This document shows positions 33,345 through 43,395 of a stretch of DNA of 64,000 nucleotides, piece after piece; within the stretch, counting starts at the first letter, position 1, and every line of letters starts with the position of its first letter. The notes under the pieces are model-generated. The model was not told the origin of the DNA, searched no databases, and was given only the letters and a program-made list of their open reading frames with translations. The position numbers and the translations under genes are program-made. Origin of the DNA: Odobenus rosmarus divergens (Eukaryota; Chordata; Mammalia; Carnivora; Odobenidae); NCBI RefSeq assembly GCF_000321225.1, contig NW_004450382.1, positions 2,643,735 through 2,707,734 of the forward strand, written 5' to 3'.

Positions 33345-33920
33345 AATTAACAGATAAACCCCACGTGGGCACCAAATCTGGGGAGGTTTAGCCATTATTC
33401 CTTTGTGTGTCTCTTCTGCACTGCACTATTCCTTCTTCTGGGTTTCAACAGCAGACAGTAACCTTCTGGTATTGCCCCACACGTCACTGAGGCTCTGCTC
33501 GACTTTTTTTTTTCTTTTGTTGTTCACACTGGATAATTCCTATTGCTTTCCTTTCAAGGTCATTGATTCTTTCCTCTTTGTCTCTATCTTGATATTGAGT
33601 CCCTTCAGCTGGGTTTTTAAAAATTTCAGTATTGTATTTTTTTTCTTTATTTCCATTTGGTTCTTTTTTTTATCTTTTTAATATCTTTTTTTTTTGCGGG
33701 GGAGGGTCTAACAGTTTCTATCTTTTTTATTTCAATGCTGTTTGCTCTTATTTTGCGGAGCATTTTTATAGTAGCTACTTTAAAGTCATTGTCAGATTAT
33801 TCCAACATCTGTGTTGAGATGTTCCTGGTTCTTCACATGATAAGTAATTCTGGATTATACCTTGGATATTTTGAATATGAAGTTATGAAACTTTAGGTCT
33901 TGCTTAAATCCAGTGGAGAG

Positions 33921-34111
33921 GGGCGCCTGGGTGGCTCAGTCAGTTAAGCGTCTGAGTCTTGATTTCAGCTCAGGTCATGATCTCAGGGTCCTGGGATCGA
34001 GCCCCGTGTCAGACTCTGCACTTAGCAGGGAGTCTGCTTGAGGATTCTCTCTCTCCCTCTGCCCCTCCCCCTACTCACACTCACCCTCTCTCTCTAAAAT
34101 AAATAAATCTT

Positions 34112-34154
<43 letters not shown>
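33921..34154 (+). mobile_element. Carnivora SINE with expanded (AAAT)n tail
   Basis: Near-consensus head GGGGCGCCTGGGTGGCTCAG. The tail has grown into an (AAAT)n microsatellite (34114-34158). The duplication is AAATCCAGTGGAGAG (33906-33920) and AAATCCAGTAGAGAA (34155-34169). Confidence 0.96.
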
Positions 34155-34156
<2 letters not shown>

Positions 34157-34158
34157 AT
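34114..34158. repeat. (AAAT)n microsatellite, about 11 units
   Basis: Pure tetranucleotide array grown from the SINE tail, a probable length polymorphism. Confidence 0.95.
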
Positions 34159-34500
34159 CCAGTAGAGAATGTTGACATTTTTGTTCTACCAGACTCTCAA
34201 CCAGGTTGGATTTAGGTGGCAAGTTCTGACCAGCCTTCCACGGGCTGTGGTTTCACTGTCAGCTCCAGTTCCAAAGCCTACCTAGGTGTGTCCTCTGTGG
34301 GCGCCACCCACTGTCCAGTCTGGGACTCAGGCAGTGGTCTATCTTTCAGATCAGTTCTCAAAGTCTTTGGTATGTTGGTTAGAATCCAACACATGCATGC
34401 ACAGCTCAGGGGTTATAACACCCGTAAGGTTTTAAGTAACTTTCCGGAATCACTTTCCTGAATTCTTCCCTCTGTTTTCTCCTTGCACCATCCAGTTCAC

Positions 34501-35089
34501 TAGGCTTCCCCTTCTTGGTTCTCTGGCCTCAAAGCTGGGAACTTAGTTACCACATTCTGCCACACACTTCTCAAACTGTACCCAAATCCAACCAGCAGGA
34601 AGGCAGAGGGAAAAAAAGCAACCAATTTCACCCCACCCTCCTGGGATTATACGTCCTCTGATCAGAGAGGAAGGCTTCCCTCCTTCAGTTTTAGGTGCTT
34701 GAAGACCCCATGCTGCCACTGACACCACCACCACCACCACCACTACTGTGGGACTGCCTGGGGACTAAGGCACGAGAGAACACAGGAAAAGACAACCCCT
34801 GGAAGACTTCCCCTCTACCTGAGCCTTAGAGCCCCTTTCCCACCCCCGAGCCCTAACTAGAGGTCTTCTGAAATTCCCTCTGGTTGTGCCCTGATGTGCA
34901 CTGCTGGAGTCTAGGACATGGGACACCAGGGGAAAAATGAGAAATTCATTGCCAGTGTGGCAGCACTCTTAATTCTAGTCTTTTTCCCCAATCTGTCTGC
35001 TACCATTCATATTTCAGAGTCCTCAAATAGCTGCTAAATGCACCTGTCCAGGCCTTTCGCTGCATCCAATGACAGAGACTCTTGTACAT
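34501..35089. other. Unassigned sequence with (CAC)7
   Basis: Contains a perfect (CAC)7 run at 34723-34743. Otherwise no feature recognised. Confidence 0.5.
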
Positions 35090-35672
35090 GTATCTTGTAC
35101 ACATATCCTGGTACATATGGAAGCATCCATTTATGTAGGGAATATAGCTATGAGAGGAAAAGCCAGGTCATGAGGTATGTGTATATTCAAATTTTACTAG
35201 ATACTACATGGTCTTTTTAAAGGGGTTGTAACCAACTTACCCTCTGGCCAGTAAAGACTCAGAGTTTCCACTGTACCACATCCTCACCAACACTGGAATA
35301 GCAAGCTTTTCAAGTTTTGCCATTTTAGTAGAGATGCAGTGGTATCTCACTGTAATCCTAATTTGCCTTTCCCTAGGTAGCAATGCAAAATGCAATCGAA
35401 CACCTTTTCATAAGTTTATTGGCCATCTGGATTTCCCCTTTTGTGAAGTGCCTACTTAGGTCTTTTTGCTTATTTCGATACAGGGTTGTTTCTTTATCCC
35501 TATTGATTTCTGTAGTTCTTCATTCTGGAAACATGCCCCTTGTTGGGTGGTTGTGTTATAAATATATCTTTTTTGCAATCTGGATTGCTTTTGTCACTCT
35601 CTTAATGGCGTCTTTTTGATTAATGAGGAGTTCTTAACTTTAATGTAATAAAATTGATCAATCTTTTCCTAT
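35090..35672 (-). mobile_element. Old L1 ORF2 3' part, antisense
   Basis: 'ccacatcctcaccaacactgga', 'gtggtatctcactgtaatcctaatttgc', 'gaacaccttttcataagtttattggccatctgg' are reverse ORF2 C-terminal L1. Confidence 0.88.
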
Positions 35673-35799
35673 AAAAGTAGACACAACTTTTGTGTCTATT
35701 TAAAAACTTTCTCTCTGTCCACTCTCTTACAGTGATCTCTCTTGTCTCAGCGCTTGGGTGGAGTACATCTCAACCATACGCGGTATGAGAGAGCAAGAT

Positions 35800-35992
35800 A
35801 ACAAGGGAGACAGTATGAGCTGCAGAGGCGGACAGATCTGAGTGGCCCCAGACAGGTTACTTTACCCTTCAGAGCATCAGTTTCTTTTATCTACAATCAA
35901 AGATACACTATCCACCTTGCAAAACATGTCTAAAGCACCTACCACGGTGTTGGCACATAGGAAGCCCTTAGTAAACAGGCACAGTCGTGACT
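35800..35992 (+). mobile_element. MIR SINE
   Basis: 'ccccagacaggttactttacccttcagagcatcagtttctttta' and 'aaagcacctaccacggtgttggcacatagg' are sense MIR. Confidence 0.75.
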
Positions 35993-37650
35993 GCATCCTC
36001 TGAACATCCTCGTCCACAACTGCCTGAACCTAACAGCTGCTTTGTGAACCGTCAATCTACTGCATTCAAGGACAGCAAAATGGATTGACTGCCCTCAGCA
36101 GGCCAGCCAAGCCTCCCTGTTACTCACAAGCAGCACCCACCATTACGAGAACCACCAGCTTCAACTAAAAATGCAGGCTTGATGCCCAGAGGTGCTCTTC
36201 TCACACAGTAAAGCCATCCTGGGGCTCCCACACCAACGTAATGGCAGCAAGTTGAAGACTCGAAGTGACGTCTCTTTCTGCTCACCGCCAACAGCACAGT
36301 GATGTGGAGCAGGGAGACTGCCTCCGACCTGAGAGAGCCAAGCTCCATCAAGCCGGAGGGATTTGGTGTCCAAGGAGTGGGCATGTCAGTCTGTGTGTCC
36401 TGTGCTGAGACACGGGGAAGAGAGGGCATCTGTGGCCCGGCACATGGGTTGGTACAAGTGCACAGTAAGTGCGCATCCTGGGGCAGGGGTGTATTTGAGT
36501 ATATGGGGCGTGTGTGCAAACATGCAACAGTGCGTGTTCTCAGGAAGCTGTCATACTCTCATCAGCCTGACACTTTGCTGGAGAGCCCTGATGATTATCT
36601 TCTCTAGCATCCCCAGAGTTTGGGGTCTCTCAATGCCCTCTGCCCCACTCTCTGGGCCAGGATATGTGCTCAGAAAACACATACCCTTTATATGAGCCTG
36701 GAACACTCTGAATGAGGAGGGAGCATCTACCCAAACTCCTCCAGTGCCCACTTTTAAAGCAACTGGCAAAGTCTTCTGGATGTTGCACCCCCTTTCTAGG
36801 CCATGAGTCCCCAGAAAAGCTTCTGAAGACTTTCCCACCATTCTGAGATATTCCACTGCCCTCCCCAGATACTCCCCCCCCGCAACCTCACCAGGCTCCA
36901 CTTCAAATGTGGCCAAGTGCTGAGCACTGAAAGGATAGAGAGGGAGGGATTGGTACCTGAGCCTAGTGTTTGTCCAGCGGAGTCAAAGGAAAGAACCACT
37001 GAATCTGCAACACAAGAGGACAAGTTCATTTCTTTCTCCTTCTTAGAGTAAAAAAAACAAAAACAAAAAACAAGCTCCCACCAACTCTGCCCAAACCCTC
37101 CCCCAAGGGAAATTCAACTGGATTGGAACACTCAGCTGCACAGACAACATCCACAGGTCTGTGCCCACCTGCCCACTGGGCCAAGGAGGCCCTGCCGAGC
37201 CTAGCCCCGAGCCTTCTGCCACCGGGAAGAACATCGCAGGGCAGAGACAGGCCCCAAATTTTTCAGAGGCATTTCCTGCCAAATTAGGGGACATGCTTTT
37301 TTCCCCCCTTCTTAAAATGAAAATAAAATTAAAGCAATACAACGGAAAACTTCTCTCCTGCATCTGGTTAAAGGCACTAATATTTCCCTTTGACTTCTCC
37401 CTTTCTTTTCCTATTCATATACCCAACTGTTTATTATTTCTTCTCCCAAAGGGCTTAAAGTGGCCTACAGGAATTTACAGTACACACTGGAACTTAAAAA
37501 TGAAGAAGTCAAGAAAGGAAGTATATAGTCAGGGGAATGTTAGTACACAAAATGCATGCCATGAGAACCAGAGGTAGAATCAAGAAGGCCGGAGCTCCCA
37601 AACTGCCAAAGGAAAGGAGAAAATGAACAGTTCCAAGATTTAGTGCCCAC
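35993..37650. other. Unassigned sequence
   Basis: No repeat recognised. A 48-base minus-strand segment at 36957-37004 has exon-like borders (acceptor ...TGTTGCAG, donor GTACCA) but no recognised product. Confidence 0.4.
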
Positions 37651-37654
37651 GGTA

Positions 37655-38185
37655 CATTCACTCATTCAACCATTCAGTAAATATTTATTGGGCATGATAT
37701 TATACTATAACTTTGAGATATAGCAGCAAACAAAAAAGCACGGTCTCCTCACGGATCTCCCTGCCATCAGTCTAAGAGACAAAAAAAGTTACCAAACAAC
37801 AAAGCATCCAACTAAAAACTGACTAAGTAAAAAAGAGTGCTGTGAACATTCCCATTAAGAACCAGACCAAGGGGGCACCTGGATGGCTCCGTCAGTGAAG
37901 CATCCGACTCTTGATCTCAGCTCAGATCTCGATCTCGGGGTCATGAGTTCGAGCTCTGCACTGGGCTCCACGCTGGGTGTGTAGCCTACTTAAAAAATAA
38001 AAATTAAAAAAAAAAAAAAAGAACCAGACCTAGTTAGGAAGGGGAGTGGGTGTTGGTTAGGGAAGGCTTCCCTAAAGAAGTGACACCTGAACTAAGAGCT
38101 GAAGGTAAGCAGGGGTTAAACCTCACAAGAATGGAATGAGTGTTCCAGGCAGAGAGATGGCCATGTGTGGAGACTTGAAGCTCGA
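37655..38185 (-). mobile_element. L2 3' fragment, antisense, split by a SINE
   Basis: 'cattcactcattcaaccattcagtaaatatttattgggca', then after the SINE 'ggttagggaaggcttccctaaagaagtgacacctgaactaagagc' and 'gtgttccaggcagagagatgg'. Confidence 0.75.
37869..38018 (+). mobile_element. Short, older Carnivora SINE with target-site duplication
   Basis: It lacks the long TC-rich body. Its tRNA-like head (GCACCTGGATGGCTCCGTCAG) runs to 'gggtgtgtagcctactt' and A(n). AAGAACCAGACC flanks it at 37857-37868 and 38019-38030, inside L2. Confidence 0.93.
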
Positions 38186-38544
38186 TGGAGTGGGATGCTT
38201 CCGAGTGACTAAAAGACCAAAATATAAAAGCAAATACTAAACAGTCATCAGGAGGAAATTTCTCTTGTGGGTCCCAACAATAAAAGGGGGATGCTGTATG
38301 ATGTTGTAGACTGTAACTTCTATGGCATTTCTATAATAAGTGAGTGTGAATCTGGTATGGCTATTTCTTCCAACACGAGCTTGTACAAAATGATGGCATA
38401 AAGCCAATGTATAGTTCAATAAAAATTATAAGGAACACCAAAATAATTTAAGGCCCAAGACAAGCCTGGATACCCTGGACTCCAAAGGTTCACTCACCAC
38501 CAAGGAAAGCCCAGCTGGATGCATATAAGACCAGGGTCTACAGC
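38186..38544. other. Unassigned sequence
   Basis: No feature recognised. Confidence 0.4.
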
Positions 38545-38772
38545 CCCACTCCCACCCCAGCGTTATCCTTCAGATCTCAGGTTGATGTCATTTTCTCTTA
38601 TTGCACAAGGAAATCCAACCCAAGTTATCTTAACTGTAAGTAACATCTGTCCCCACTGCTGGACTATCAGTTCCATAAAGGCAGATACTGTACCTGCTTG
38701 ATCCCCTGCTCCATTACCCACAGAATGCCTGGAACTCAATAGCCATTTGCTGAATAACAGTGCCTAGAGAAA
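38545..38772 (+). mobile_element. L2 3'-end fragment
   Basis: 'ctatcagttccataaaggcagatactgtacctgcttgatcccctgctcc…agaatgcctggaactcaatagccatttgctgaat' is sense L2 3' end. Confidence 0.75.
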
Positions 38773-38796
38773 TGAATGGACCACAGATCCTTTTTT

Positions 38797-38999
38797 TTTT
38801 TTTTTTTTTTTTAAGATTTTATCTATTTATTTGACAGAGAGAGACATAGTGAAAGAGGGAACACAAGCAGGGGGGAGTAGGAGAGGGAGAAGCAGGCTTC
38901 CTGCTGAGCAGGGAGCCCGATGAGGGACTCAATCCCAGGACCCCAGGACCATGACTTGAGCTGAAGGCAGACACTTAATGACTGAGCCACCCAGGCGCG
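38797..38999 (-). mobile_element. Carnivora SINE, antisense, with target-site duplication
   Basis: Poly(T) start, GA-rich body, end 'GAGCCACCCAGGCGCGC'. CCACAGATCCTTTTT flanks it from 38781 and from 39000. Confidence 0.96.
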
Positions 39000-39213
39000 C
39001 CACAGATCCTTTTTGATAAGGATCCAGAGGCAGATAGTCTGTACTGCCAGTTAAGGGCAGATACATATGCTTTGAAACCCACCAAGGAGATGACAGGGTT
39101 GATGTCTTTTTACAAAAATGTAGAAGCCCAGGAAGGACACTTGGCTGATCCGACAGGTAACCATCCTACCTCTGTGAGACAAAACCAATGTCTAACTCTT
39201 ACAAATTCTACTT

Positions 39214-39404
39214 TTTTTTTTTTTTTAAGATTTTATTTATTTATTCATGAGAGACGGAGAGAGAGAGGGAGAGAGAGAGAGAAGCAGAGGGAGAAGCAGG
39301 CTCCCAAGGAGCAGGGAGCCTGATGCGGAACTCGATCCCAGGACCCTGGGATCATGACCTGAGCCGAAGGCAGACACTTAACCATCTGAGCCACCCAGGC
39401 GCCC
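39214..39404 (-). mobile_element. Carnivora SINE, antisense, with target-site duplication
   Basis: Near-consensus reverse copy. The perfect 13-bp duplication ACAAATTCTACTT lies at 39201-39213 and 39405-39417. Confidence 0.97.
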
Positions 39405-39484
39405 ACAAATTCTACTTCTTTATCAACATTTCACACATCTGTCTTCTCTCAATGCTACTGCCCTTCCAGAAGAGAACTCCTTAT

Positions 39485-39748
39485 TTCTCTCTTTTTTAAA
39501 AAGAGCTTTATTGAGGTATAATTTACATACTATAAAATTCACTCATTTTAAATGTACAATTCAATGACTTTTTTAGAGAATTTACAGAGCTGTGCAACTA
39601 TCACCACATGCAATTTTTTGACATTTCCATCACTCTGAAAAGATCCCTCCATGCCCATTTACAGTCCCGCCCTGTTCCCACCTCCAGCACCAGGCAACCA
39701 CTGATTCACTTATGTCTCTATCAATTTGCCTTTCTGGACATCTGCCTA
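39485..39748 (-). mobile_element. L1M 3' UTR fragment, antisense
   Basis: 'aagagctttattgaggtataatttacatactataaaattcactcattttaaatgtacaattcaatga' and 'gcaccaggcaaccactgattcactt' are the antisense 3' end of an L1MB-like element. Confidence 0.85.
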
Positions 39749-39769
39749 CCCACTTTTGCTGGGGCTGTT

Positions 39770-40490
39770 CTATAGCCTCTAACCACGCCCCTGCCTCCCA
39801 CGTGGCCCGCTTCCATCATCGTTTATACCGCTGACGATGTTTCCGAAAAGTATACCTCACTATGCCTTTGCTCTTGATTAAAATTCTTCAGAGGCTTCCC
39901 ACAGCCTGTAAGATAAAGTCCAAGCTCTGACATTCCCTCATTTTCTCTCATTTGCCATTTTTAATATATCTCATGTTCCAAATGGGCCAAACTACCTCTA
40001 TTTCCCCAGAGGTATACACCAGCATGTCTTCACTCATCCGACATACTGTGCTCATTGCCTATTTGCATGTGAAAAATCTCCCACTTTTCCATTAAGATTC
40101 CAAACAAGAATCTCCTCTTCTTTTTTCTTTTTTTAAAGGAGGCTCCACGTCCAGTGTGGAGTCCAATGCGGGGCTTGAACTCACGACCTGGAGATCAAGA
40201 CCTGAGCTGAGATCAAGAGTCAGGACACTCAACCAACCGAGCCACCCAGGCGCCCCAGTCATCCCTTCTTCCTGACGCCTTCTCTGGCCAGTTCTGCTCA
40301 CCCTCTTCTTTAGGACATCACTATACTATTATTATGTTATTTCTCATAATGTTTGGTTACTTCTTTTTCTCTTATTAAGCATCTGAAGTTCCCTGAGGAT
40401 AAGAAACGTGTATTCATTCTGAGGTGGTGATGTCTCACTCAGTGACTGACACACAGACAGTGGTCAATGTGTTTCTTCAACAAAGGAATA
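39770..40490 (+). mobile_element. L2 LINE 3' fragment split by a SINE
   Basis: 'aaaattcttcagaggcttcccacagcctgtaagataaagtccaagc', then after the SINE 'cttcttcctgacgccttctctggcc' and 'gtgacacacagacagtggtcaatgtg'-type end. Confidence 0.7.
40121..40255 (-). mobile_element. Short older Carnivora SINE, antisense
   Basis: 'tttttaaaggaggctccacgtccagtgtggagtccaatgcggggcttgaactcacgacc…gagccacccaggcgcccc'. It has a small internal duplication of 'gagatcaaga'. The tRNA-like head dominates and no TC body is present. Confidence 0.92.
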
Positions 40491-41360
40491 AACCAGTAAA
40501 TGTCCTTGCTTGCTTTCAAAGGTGATGTGATCTAAGTGGTATTTCAGAAGCTGGGGGGGAAAAAATCCATTCTGCATATAGATTCTCATTCGATTTAAGT
40601 CAACCTAACTGTCCCTTGACAGTGAAGCTTCAGGGGTTCAGGTGTGGCCTCCTCCTAGGAAAATAAAGGCATGTACACAAATCAGCATAAGGGGAATAAG
40701 AAAAGTGGTCTCGAAGCTTCTAGGTTAGAGGCTGCCACCACCTGGAGAAGATTAGGACCGGCTTCCTGAGGAGCTGACTGCCCAAACGAACAACAATAAA
40801 AATAGCATCTCGATTTTTTATTGCAGTTGACAAGTACCGTCCCAATTGTAATTTACCTTCTTTGTACTCTCAAGCAGTCCTGAAATAATCTCTTTTAAAC
40901 TTTTCAATATAAACCAAGGAAGAAAGGCTTAAAATTGAGTAAAAGACTGACTAAAACTTAATTGAGCCTAAAAGCAGCAAGATGAAATGCTAACAGTGGC
41001 TGTCTCTAGGTGAAAGAATTATAGGTAATGTTTCTACTCTGTGTTTTTGCAAAATTTGTAAGTGAACATGTATTACTTATAGTATCATCATCATAATAAT
41101 TTTTAAAAAACTAAAATAAAAAAAGAACTCTCTAATCCACCTGTAGGATTTTAACCTCTAACTCACTGGTACCAACGCAAAAGGATGGAAGGTTCTTGAT
41201 TGCCTTCATTTTTCACTGTACATGCCAAAAAGCTGTTCAGCTTTTTCCTGTAGTTACTGAGGTCATCCTTTCATTTCATGCCATTCAAATATATCTCAGC
41301 TACATCAATTCCTGAAAAGACTAGGCTTTTTAAAATTATTATTCTTTTTCCCTTCCCTCT
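40491..41360. other. Unassigned sequence
   Basis: No feature recognised. A/T-rich at 41080-41130. Confidence 0.4.
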
Positions 41361-41393
41361 CCCCACCCCCACCCCACCCCACCCCACCCCCCG
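41361..41393. repeat. (CCCCA)n simple repeat
   Basis: About six units of CCCCA/CCCCAC, strongly C-rich on the plus strand. Confidence 0.9.
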
Positions 41394-41394
41394 C

Positions 41395-41560
41395 CAAATA
41401 TTATCAAATGCCGATTATGTGCCAGGCCCTGTGCCAGATACTAGAGGCAGGGGGCCGAATAAGAGCCAAGGAAGACAGACAAGTTAATTGACAAATAAAA
41501 TAAAAATAAAGTGGATAAGCGCACGTAAAGAGTAAGCAGGAAGCAGACGAGCGCCTTACT
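41395..41560 (-). mobile_element. L2 3'-end fragment, antisense
   Basis: 'tatcaaatgccgattatgtgccaggccctgtgccagatactagaggcagg' is a diverged reverse L2 end. Confidence 0.55.
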
Positions 41561-42250
41561 GGAAGGGAAAAGTCAGGGTCTTCACAGATGTTACTTCCAG
41601 TGGTAGTGGACGGCTCCCAAGAGCACGGGTCTATACTGCTGAAGATGCGAGTGACAGGGTGGAAATTTCAGGAGGAAGTCAGTGACATATTCATGTTTTG
41701 CATAAGCTTTGATAGATTTTGCTTTGAGCATTAAAGGCACAGACTTGAGAATTAGTTTGGTCATTCGTTATTTGTGTTTATTCTGAAGGATGTAAGGTCA
41801 TTTTAGTCATAAACCACTGTGACGGCTAAAGCGAAAACTCGGCATTCAACAAATCAAGAAGTTTGTTTTGCAAGAAACAGAGCAAGAATATCCAGGCTTC
41901 TCCCTGTCCGGCTAACAAATATGTCATTTTTATTTCGAGCAGCCCAGGCTCCAGCTGTTTCTGGCTCCCAGGCCAGAGGCAGCCATGTGGTGCGCTACAC
42001 AAGTGACCAAACAGAATTCCAGACCAAGGTACAACAGAGCATTGCTGTGCACGACTTTGTTCAAGGAGGAAACCTAGAGTTTACTGGAAATCTTTTATTA
42101 TGGTCAGATGTTTCCTGTGTCTGGTTTCTGAAGCGGATAAAAGGAATAGAAAAGGAGGAGGAAGAATGGAGCTTAGTCTTTCCAGTCGTTGAAGGGGCTT
42201 CCAAAGCTCAAATTATGTGAACGAGCTGCATATTTGGGTACGAGGTAGCA
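41561..42250. other. Unassigned sequence
   Basis: Contains an open frame of 133 codons at 41819-42220 (+) with no family resemblance, no splice context and no signal or membrane segment. Treated as chance. Confidence 0.4.
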
Positions 42251-42254
42251 GTCG

Positions 42255-42440
42255 CAGTACACATTCAACAAGTATCTTCTGCTATCTACCACGTGTAAGC
42301 CCTAGAGATGGAAGAATGAATTTAAAAAAAAAAAAAATGGTCCCCTCAAGTAGCTTGCAAGCAGGTAAAATAAAAACACATATAAAGCTAAGCATTCAAA
42401 AGTTAACAGTCCTGTACTATACACTTGATATTTGCTGAGA
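42255..42440 (-). mobile_element. L2-like 3'-end fragment, antisense
   Basis: 'cattcaacaagtatcttctgctatctaccacgtgtaagccctagagatggaagaatga' resembles a reverse L2 end. Confidence 0.45.
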
Positions 42441-42489
42441 GCAGATCTTAAAGGTTCTCACCACATGCACACACACACAAAGGTAACGA

Positions 42490-42645
42490 ACGAGGTGCGC
42501 CGATGGACGTGCTAACTTGCTTTATTGTGGTGATCATTTCACAAATACAGATGTATGTCAAATTATCACACCGTACACCTTAAACTTACAATTATGTTGT
42601 CAATTATGTCTTAATAAAGTTGGGGATAAAAAGCTAAGCATAAGA
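42490..42645 (+). mobile_element. L1M 3'-end fragment
   Basis: 'gtggtgatcatttcacaaatacagatgtatgtcaaattatcacaccgtacaccttaaacttacaattatgttgtcaattatgtcttaataaag' is a sense L1MA/MB 3' end. Confidence 0.85.
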
Positions 42646-42659
42646 GTAATGAAGGAGCT

Positions 42660-43395
42660 ATCTCACTGTTAATTTAACAGATATTTATGAAGCAACTCCT
42701 ACACACCAGACTTACGGATACAACAGTAAGAAAGAACAAGACTGTTCCTATTCTCAAGGAATTTATGTTTTAGGCAGGGAGATGAAAACAATGAGTAAAC
42801 AAATGAGCAAAACAATTTCGGACAGTGGTAAGTGGTACGAGGAATGTTCAACGTTGTGACAGTGACCAAGGGTGAAGTACAGGCCATGCTGGATGGGGTG
42901 TTTCGGGAAGGCTTCTCTGAGGAGGTGACCTATGGGCTGAGAACTGAAGACAGGAGCCAGCAAAGAGAAGATGAAGGGAAAAAAAGAGCTCCGGGCCAAA
43001 GGAAAAGCAAGTTTAGCAATCTTAGTACGTTTAAGGACCAGTGAGAAGGCCAGTGTTGCTGGAACGCAGAGCACTGAAAACACAAGGAGAATGGGAAATG
43101 CGGTCAGAGAGGAAGACAGGAACCAGATCCTTGGGAGGCCCTACGTAGGAGGCCATAGAAAAAGTCTGATTGTATTTCAATAGCTTCAGCCAGGGGAGTA
43201 ACATGATCTGATTTATTTTTTAAATATAAACTTTGACTGCTATGTGGAAGCAAAATTGACTATTCTGGCAAGGGAGTAAAAGACAGATGAGGGCAGAGAG
43301 ACTGAAGGCAGGGAGATCGATAAGGACGAGAATGCTCACTCCAGAGGAGAGGACACGGCAGCCTGAACCAAGGCAGTGGCAACAGGAAGAAAAAA
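42660..43395 (-). mobile_element. Long L2 LINE 3' fragment, antisense
   Basis: 'ttaacagatatttatgaagcaactcctacacaccagac', 'gggaaggcttctctgaggaggtgacctatgggctgagaactgaaga', 'agggccaa'-type blocks and 'gagtaacatgatctgatttattttt' are collinear with the L2 copy at 32.1 kb. Confidence 0.75.

Larger units (their letters stand above)
33345..34500 (-). mobile_element. Unnamed old interspersed repeat, copy C, split by a SINE
   Basis: 'gataattcctattgctttcctttcaaggtcattgattc…atttccatttggttc…tttaaagtcattgtcagattattccaacatctgtg' matches copies A and B. Sequence of similar character resumes after the SINE at 33921-34154. Strand and name are uncertain. Confidence 0.4.

Noticed and set aside
36124..36519. 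131-codon minus-strand open frame
   Set aside because: It overlaps other frames on both strands and has no motif. A GTGAGT lies near its end but no consistent exon reading was found.
37161..37577. 138-codon plus-strand open frame
   Set aside because: No motif, no splice context, and an AT-rich second half giving random-looking hydrophobic residues.
41819..42220. 133-codon plus-strand open frame
   Set aside because: No homology recognised and no supporting exon borders.
42955..43060. Lys/Glu-rich frames as a small nuclear protein
   Set aside because: They lie inside a reverse-oriented L2 fossil with matching blocks at 12 and 32 kb.
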